Below, piece by piece: positions 59,597 through 64,000 of a stretch of 64,000 nucleotides of DNA (its first letter is position 1; the number at the start of each line of letters is the position of its first letter). Origin of the DNA: Hyphomicrobium sp. NDB2Meth4 (GTDB taxonomy: Bacteria > Pseudomonadota > Alphaproteobacteria > Rhizobiales > Hyphomicrobiaceae); the NCBI RefSeq assembly GCF_900117445.1, contig NZ_FPEJ01000005.1:124001-188000 (forward strand). The letters are read 5' to 3'. The position numbers were made by a program, and so were the translations under genes. Below the pieces are notes generated by a model. The model worked only from the letters and a program-made list of their open reading frames with translations. It was not told where the DNA came from and did no database searches.

Positions 59597-60090
59597 CATA
59601 GCTGCGGGCCGTGCCGGCAGAGCTTCCGTGGGCAACTCCAATGCGGTTGTTTGCGCTCGCAATTGGAGTATTTGTCGCCCGCCACGGGGTTCACCTGCAG
59701 CAACGTTCGCCTATCTCGGCCCTCGGCGGTTCGTGCAGCAATTGCTGTCGCACCAAGTCGAGTCAGATTTTAGTCGCCCGGCTTTGCAGATATCCGCGTA
59801 CCTACGTGGCGACCGCGGATTAGCCAGGTTCGGCCAGCCAATATCTGACACGGGGAGCCGCAGCTGGGCAGCACGGCCTGTGGCCCTCGTGACGCAAACA
59901 CTCTTTGAACCGATCAGCGAGCTTATCTGTGTCCAGCACCTCGCCCAAGCTCTCAGCAAACGAAGGCCAATGCGTCATGGAATCGGGTGGGGGCTGTTGG
60001 CCCTCTGCATCCCCGACGTATGACAAGCGGGCGATTATCAGCGGCAGGCGGCCTCTATGCGACCGCCTGCAGAAAACCATCTATGGCGAA
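59597..60090. other. Gene-free stretch after the transposases
   Basis: I see no credible gene. Open frames on both strands (for example 59628-60023 forward and 59820-60080 reverse) lack ribosome binding sites and recognisable motifs. CTCCAAT at about 59635 and ATTGGAG at about 59661 form an imperfectly spaced inverted repeat. It may be decayed mobile-element sequence. Confidence 0.45.
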
Positions 60091-60342
60091 CTAATGCTGT
60101 CCGTGTCCGTGTCCATGGCGGTGGCCATGCCGATGCCTAAAGCCACGAAAGTGGTGGCGGTGGTGTCGAATGAAAAAGGGGATGTAATGCCGGTGACGGC
60201 TGTGAAGGCGCCGATGGACTTGTTGGAGCATGCCGTTCTCCAGCCCGACGGTACGCACAGCGGGGATCGGTGCGGCGTGAACGGATGTCGCCATCACTCC
60301 CAGTACGCAGACTAAGCCGCAAACCTTGATTGCGCTCAACAT
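60091..60342 (-). CDS. Exported His-rich small protein
   Basis: 83 residues from ATG 60342, with a perfect AGGAGG. A signal peptide (MLSAIKVCGLVCVLGVMATS, cleaved near VHA-AP) precedes a tail with about 20 histidines mixed with Arg and Gly, ending GHRHGHGHGQH. Such a tail should bind Ni, Zn, Co or Cu in the periplasm. It is the last of a reverse run that begins with the RND pump, so a metal buffering or delivery role is inferred. Confidence 0.7.
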   Translation of the reverse strand: MLSAIKVCGLVCVLGVMATSVHAAPIPAVRTVGLENGMLQQVHRRLHSRHRHYIPFFIRHHRHHFRGFRHRHGHRHGHGHGQH

Positions 60343-60563
60343 GATTTCCTCCTGACAACGCAACTTGGCCGCAAGCGAGCGATGCGTCGCTGAACGCTTG
60401 CAGCCAAGTTTCATATTGCACACCAAGCTGAAACCAGCCTGAACGGGCATTGAGGAACGGAGGATCGTCGCGAATGTCAGTGGGTGCGGGCGTCAGGAGG
60501 ATCTGAATACTAGGCGGCCCGCGCATCGCCGATTTCGCGTCGACGGAACCTATGCTTCAGCGC

Positions 60564-60833
60564 TTAATGGCCGTGAGCGTCCTTGATGCCCAGCAGCTTT
60601 TGAGCTTCTTTGAGCGCCGCTTCGCATTCCTCATTCTTCTTCGCCGTATGCATCTCCTCAGCAGTGGCTCGCGCGGCCTTCACTTTGGCCATGTCGCCAT
60701 CGCTCAGCTTCGCCGTTGCCATCGCCTTATCCACGGCGGCCATGTCTGCATCGCAATGATCGCCTGCTGCCATGGCAGGAATTGCGAGGCCGATTGCTGC
60801 CGCCGCAGCCAAGGTCAAGGTCAAGTTCTTCAT
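60564..60833 (-). CDS. Exported small helical protein
   Basis: 89 residues from ATG 60833, with GAGGAG upstream. A signal peptide (MKNLTLTLAAAAAIGLAIPA, cleaved after AMA) precedes a helical mature part with two cysteines (GDHCDAD and NEECEA) and a C-terminal DAHGH. The family is not recognised; similar short exported proteins occur beside metal-efflux genes. Its neighbours suggest a metal-related periplasmic role. Confidence 0.65.
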   Translation of the reverse strand: MKNLTLTLAAAAAIGLAIPAMAAGDHCDADMAAVDKAMATAKLSDGDMAKVKAARATAEEMHTAKKNEECEAALKEAQKLLGIKDAHGH

Positions 60834-60921
60834 AGTTGTCTCCTCTCAATTTGAGCCGAGCTTCCTGTGAGCTCGGCTCGTTGGTCAACTCTCTGTGTTA
60901 GTTTTTGTCCGAACGCTTGGC

Positions 60922-61164
60922 CTACCAGTTTCGGCCGTGACCATGGCCCCGGCGCGCGAACTTCAACCAGGGATTCCGAGCCCAGCGGTTGCGGACATGC
61001 CCGCGGCGTTCACGGTCCACGTGCCGCGAGTAGCCCCGGTCGTGATCGCGGGAGCTGTAACCACTGCGGTTGTGGTCTCCAGCCTGGGCTGCCGACGCAG
61101 CGATGCCTAGGGCGCCGCATCCTGTCAGAACGGCAAGCGCAAAAAGCGAGGGAGTGCGAAGCAT
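60922..61164 (-). CDS. Exported Arg/His-rich small protein
   Basis: 80 residues from ATG 61164, with GAGGAGA upstream. The signal sequence (MLRTPSLFALAVLTGCGALG, then cleavage near AQA-GD) also contains a TGCG that could be read as a lipobox. The mature part is rich in Arg, His, Gly and Tyr (SSRDHDRGYSRHVDRERRGH) and ends ARRGHGHGRNW. The family is not recognised. A metal- or polyanion-binding role is possible. Confidence 0.6.
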   Translation of the reverse strand: MLRTPSLFALAVLTGCGALGIAASAAQAGDHNRSGYSSRDHDRGYSRHVDRERRGHVRNRWARNPWLKFARRGHGHGRNW

Positions 61165-61382
61165 GGGAATTCTCCTCTTCGACAATATATTTGTTTAGTC
61201 GCCGAGTTATTCGGCCATTCCCTTTTTAATAGGCTGCGAATGTCCCTCACGTGAACTGCCCGTTCACCGTCAATTCATTGACCTGATGAGGGGCTGAATA
61301 AAATAGAAATGCGCGTGTTTTGCGGCGCCAAACTGAAATGAATCTGAATAACGAAGGCGAATTGCGATTTTATCCGGACAAC

Positions 61383-62285
61383 TTACTCGACGAGGCCAAA
61401 ATGCGCATTGTGGTCACGACCGCCGGGCTTGTAGTCCGGGCGCAGGCGACTAAGCTCCTGCCGCGCAGCGGTGGCGTCGCCTGCTTGCTCGTAGAGCAGA
61501 GCTCGGTCTGCGCGCGCATGGTCATCTTCGGGCGCGAGTTCGAGGGCCCGGTTCAAGTCAATGAGCGCCTGACCATCTTGACCTCTCTTGAGAAAGAGAT
61601 GCGCGCGACGATGATGCGCCTCCGCAAATGCCCCGCCGGCTTGAACGGACGCATTCATGTCAGATATCGCGGCGTCGAGCTGACCGGTTTTCTCGTAGGC
61701 GCGCGACCGATGGAAGTACGTCATGGCATGAGACGGGTTATGAGACAGCGCGCGTGTGAAGCTTATAATTGCGTCGGCGAATAGCCCCTGTGCCATCAGG
61801 GTCCGGCCCAAATTATCGAACACGACACCCCCGCCGATGCCGGGGTCGAGCAGGGCCGCAGTCTTGAAATCCTCTGTTGCGCTAGCCCAGAGATGTACCC
61901 GGGCGTTGATCAGCCCACGATTGTAGTAGGCAACCGCCAGCGTGGGATCGATGGCAATCGCGTAGTCCGAGTCGCCTACCGCACCTAAAATATCCCCCCG
62001 CGCAGCCCGGATCAGGGCACGCGCTGCACAGGCGAGCGCATTGCCGGGATCGATGCGGATTGACTTCGTTAGGAGCGTGAAAGCTCGGCGGAGGTCGCCG
62101 CCTCGACTTTGCGCGATTGCAAGGCTGTAGATGCGCTTACTCAGCGCGCGGTTCCTGGCGCGAGTAGGCGCTTCGGTAGGGTTGGCGCGTGTCGATATTG
62201 GAAAGAGCGAGTCTGCCAGCGAAAGCTGGGGAGCCACTACACAGACCGTGGCAACGATCGCGATTGCCAGCGCTTGCGCAAACAT
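61383..62285 (-). CDS. Exported tetratricopeptide-repeat protein
   Basis: 300 residues from ATG 62285, with GGGAGGAAAG upstream. A signal peptide (AQALAIAIVATVCVVAPQLS) is followed by about six TPR units, recognised by the W/L-G-Y-A-F-A-P spacing (for example ALACAARALIRAARGDILGA and AVAYYNRGLINARVHLWASA). TPR proteins are scaffolds. It lies 93 bp downstream of the RND pump gene, so it may assist that system. A forward open frame across 61320-61784 is a shadow. Confidence 0.8.
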   Translation of the reverse strand: MFAQALAIAIVATVCVVAPQLSLADSLFPISTRANPTEAPTRARNRALSKRIYSLAIAQSRGGDLRRAFTLLTKSIRIDPGNALACAARALIRAARGDILGAVGDSDYAIAIDPTLAVAYYNRGLINARVHLWASATEDFKTAALLDPGIGGGVVFDNLGRTLMAQGLFADAIISFTRALSHNPSHAMTYFHRSRAYEKTGQLDAAISDMNASVQAGGAFAEAHHRRAHLFLKRGQDGQALIDLNRALELAPEDDHARADRALLYEQAGDATAARQELSRLRPDYKPGGRDHNAHFGLVE

Positions 62286-62377
62286 CGCTTTCCTCCCCTT
62301 GCGGCACACTGCGCAGTCTTATGTGGCCCAATACCCTCCGCACTGCATTGGACGAGCGATGAGCATTGCGTGCAGCA

Positions 62378-64000
62378 TCATTCGGCGGCGAGGCCCGCGG
62401 CCGCGGGATCAACGGGACGCGGCTGGGCCAAAATGTAGCGCTTATAGAGCGCGGGAAGCACGATCAGTGTTAGCAGCGTTGCGGTGATCAAGCCGCCGAT
62501 GACCACAGTGGCGAGGGGCTTTTGAACCTCCGCTCCCGTGCCGGTCGCCAGCGCCATCGGCACAAAGCCGAGTGAGGCGACGAGCGCGGTCATGAGCACC
62601 GGCCGAAGACGCGTCATCGCCCCTTCGTAGATGGCATCTTCCCCCGGCTTCCCTTGTTCTCGTAGCTGGTTGATGTAGGTCACCATCACAAGACCATTGA
62701 GGACCGCGATACCGGACAGGGCAATGAACCCGACGGCTGCCGAGATCGAGAATGGCATGCCGCTGAGGTAGAGCGTGAAGATGCCGCCCGAAACCGCCAG
62801 CGGTACGCCGGAAAAAACGAGCAAGGCTTCGCGCACACTACCGAGAGCGGTGAACAGCATGAGAAAGATGACGAAGAAGCAGACAGGTACGACGATGAGC
62901 AGGCGGCTTTGAGCTGTCTGCAGGTTTTCGAACTGACCACCCCAGGTGATCCAATTACCGGGCGGGATCTTGACCTGGGCGTCGATCTTCTGTTGGGCCT
63001 CCTGAACGAAGGAGCCGATGTCGCGGCCGCGCACGTTCGCCTGCACGACAACGCGGCGTTTGCCATTCTCGCGGCTGATCTGGTTGGGGCCTTCCTCGAT
63101 GTTGAATGTGGCCAGTGTCTTAAGTGGCACGAAATTCGGGCGGCCGGGCCCCGCTGTGGGAATAGCGACCGGGAGATTCTGCAGTGTGTCGAGGTCATCG
63201 CGCAGACGATCGGGAAGGCGGACAAGGATGTCGAAACGCCGGTCGCCTTCAAACACAAGTCCCGTCTCGCGTCCGCCGACCGCGATGGAAACCACGTCAA
63301 GCACATCGCCGACATTGAGTCCGTACCGCGCGATTGCTGCTTTATCGAGTTTCACGTTGAGCATTGGCAGGCCCGTGGTCTGCTCGACTTTTACATCGGC
63401 CGCTCCCGGCACGGAGCGCAGCACCGAGGCGATCTTATTTGCGGTTTCTCCCAGCTCCTCGAATTTGTCGCCAAACACCTTCACTGCCACATCGCTGCGC
63501 ACGCCGGCGATGAGTTCGTTGAAACGCATCTGGATGGGCTGCGTATATTCGTAGTTGTTGCCCGGCAACTGGCCGACCGCCTTGGCGATCCTTTCGATCA
63601 GTTCGGCTTTGCTTTCTCCCGGATTGGGCCACTCGTCCTGCGGCTTCAACATGATGAATGTGTCGGATACGTGCGGCGGCATGGGATCGGCGGCCATCTC
63701 GGCCGTTCCCGTCTTGGAGAAGACGAACGCAACTTCGGGAAATTTGCTGACGGCGGATTCCACCTTCAACTGCATGTCGAGCGATTGCGTCAAGGAGGTG
63801 GAAGGAATGCGCATGGCGTGCATCGCCAGATTCTTCTCGTCCAGTGTCGGAATGAACTCCTGACCGAGGCGCGTGAACAGAAATAGCGACACGGCAAAGA
63901 AGCCGAGAGCAACGATGATTACGAAGCCTGTGTCCTCGAGCCCGGCCCGCAGCATCGGGGCATAGCGCGCCTTGGCGAAGCGGATAAAAAAGTTGTCCTT
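62378..64000 (-). CDS. CzcA/CusA-type heavy-metal RND efflux pump, C-terminal part (cut by window edge)
   Basis: Inner-membrane proton-driven transporter of the heavy-metal efflux family, working with a CzcB-like adaptor and outer-membrane channel. About 540 C-terminal residues are visible, and the frame continues past 64000 (reading KDNFFIRFAKARYAPM into the edge). Segments include FIPTLDEKNLAMHAMRIPST, a porter domain, GLPMLNVKLDKAAIARYGLN, NGKRRVVVQANVRGRDIGSF, then the helices GIAVLNGLVMVTYINQL and EGAMTRLRPVLMTALVASLG. Metal specificity cannot be decided because the charged TM4 residues lie outside the window. Confidence 0.9.
   Translation of the reverse strand, partial: KDNFFIRFAKARYAPMLRAGLEDTGFVIIVALGFFAVSLFLFTRLGQEFIPTLDEKNLAMHAMRIPSTSLTQSLDMQLKVESAVSKFPEVAFVFSKTGTAEMAADPMPPHVSDTFIMLKPQDEWPNPGESKAELIERIAKAVGQLPGNNYEYTQPIQMRFNELIAGVRSDVAVKVFGDKFEELGETANKIASVLRSVPGAADVKVEQTTGLPMLNVKLDKAAIARYGLNVGDVLDVVSIAVGGRETGLVFEGDRRFDILVRLPDRLRDDLDTLQNLPVAIPTAGPGRPNFVPLKTLATFNIEEGPNQISRENGKRRVVVQANVRGRDIGSFVQEAQQKIDAQVKIPPGNWITWGGQFENLQTAQSRLLIVVPVCFFVIFLMLFTALGSVREALLVFSGVPLAVSGGIFTLYLSGMPFSISAAVGFIALSGIAVLNGLVMVTYINQLREQGKPGEDAIYEGAMTRLRPVLMTALVASLGFVPMALATGTGAEVQKPLATVVIGGLITATLLTLIVLPALYKRYILAQPRPVDPAAAGLAAE

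Larger units (their letters stand above)
56265..59600. mobile_element. Transposase region with two related DDE transposases
   Basis: Two homologous transposase genes with accessory genes (coiled-coil/winged-helix, zinc ribbon) lie in tandem. Base composition from 56400 to 58100 is visibly more A+T-rich than the backbone. I could not find terminal inverted repeats or target duplications by eye, so the outer limits are approximate. Confidence 0.5.
53583..64000. mobile_element. Integrated genomic island (left end; right end outside the window)
   Basis: A tRNA-Asp fragment, phased repeats, a tyrosine integrase and excisionase-like genes mark the left end. The contents are transposases and metal-related genes unlike the housekeeping genes to the left. 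Because the tRNA reads in reverse and only its 3' half is here, the reconstituted complete tRNA-Asp should be at the right end, past 64000. Confidence 0.75.

Noticed and set aside
59820-60080. 86-codon reverse open frame after the transposases
   Set aside because: It has no ribosome site, no motif and a mixed composition; the overlapping forward frame is no better.
61320-61784. 154-codon forward open frame
   Set aside because: It lies opposite the TPR protein, whose repeats, signal peptide and ribosome site are clear.

Overview
The window is high-GC DNA with gene content and order typical of the alphaproteobacterial order Hyphomicrobiales (Rhizobiales), most likely a Hyphomicrobium-like organism. 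This placement is inferred from synteny and protein motifs; no database was searched. Everything from base 1 to about 53.3 kb reads as conserved chromosomal backbone. From the truncated tRNA at 53.58 kb to the right edge it reads as an integrated island.

Layout: (1) 0-5.6 kb holds the end of lexA, comEC (reverse), gltX and gltA. (2) 5.6-21.1 kb is an envelope, lipid A and translation block, all reverse: rpsB-tsf-pyrH-frr-uppS-cdsA-dxr-rseP-bamA-lpxD-fabZ-lpxA-lpxI-lpxB. rpsB has a clear sigma70-type promoter, and an intrinsic terminator follows tsf. (3) 21.3-30.5 kb holds a DUF155/RMD1-like membrane protein (forward), a degenerate YkuD-fold protein, dnaE, lolD, lolC/E and a proline-tRNA ligase of the eukaryote/archaeal type. 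(4) 30.5-31.1 kb is a gene-free gap ending in a strong forward-strand terminator, a candidate small RNA locus. (5) 31.1-53.3 kb runs in reverse: nuoA to nuoN, then birA, rnj, mce and a DUF1467 gene. The nuo cluster is interrupted by eight accessory genes: a small secreted protein, two uncharacterised genes, a FlK-like thioesterase, a DMP19-like gene on the opposite strand, two small membrane proteins and a pentapeptide-repeat protein.

The island (53.58 kb to beyond the right edge) begins with a 45-nt copy of the 3' half of a tRNA-Asp(GUC) gene, interpreted as attL. Three perfectly phased 10-bp repeats, a tyrosine integrase and two tandem AlpA/excisionase-like genes follow. Then come an unknown gene, an apparently truncated gene start, and a transposase pair. 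One transposase is preceded by a coiled-coil/winged-helix gene. The other carries an N-terminal SWIM zinc finger and is divergent from a zinc-ribbon gene across a palindrome. The cargo that follows looks metal-related: three small exported proteins, two of them His-rich, an exported TPR protein, and the C-terminal half of a CzcA/CusA-type RND efflux pump cut by the window edge. The intact tRNA-Asp should mark the other end of the island outside this window.

The least-described items are the paired DDE transposases whose catalytic cores keep exactly the same residue spacing while one gains a SWIM module, the zinc-ribbon/SWIM divergent unit, the His-rich peptide cluster beside the RND pump, the LpxI with a duplicated C-terminal domain, and the candidate sRNA upstream of proS.
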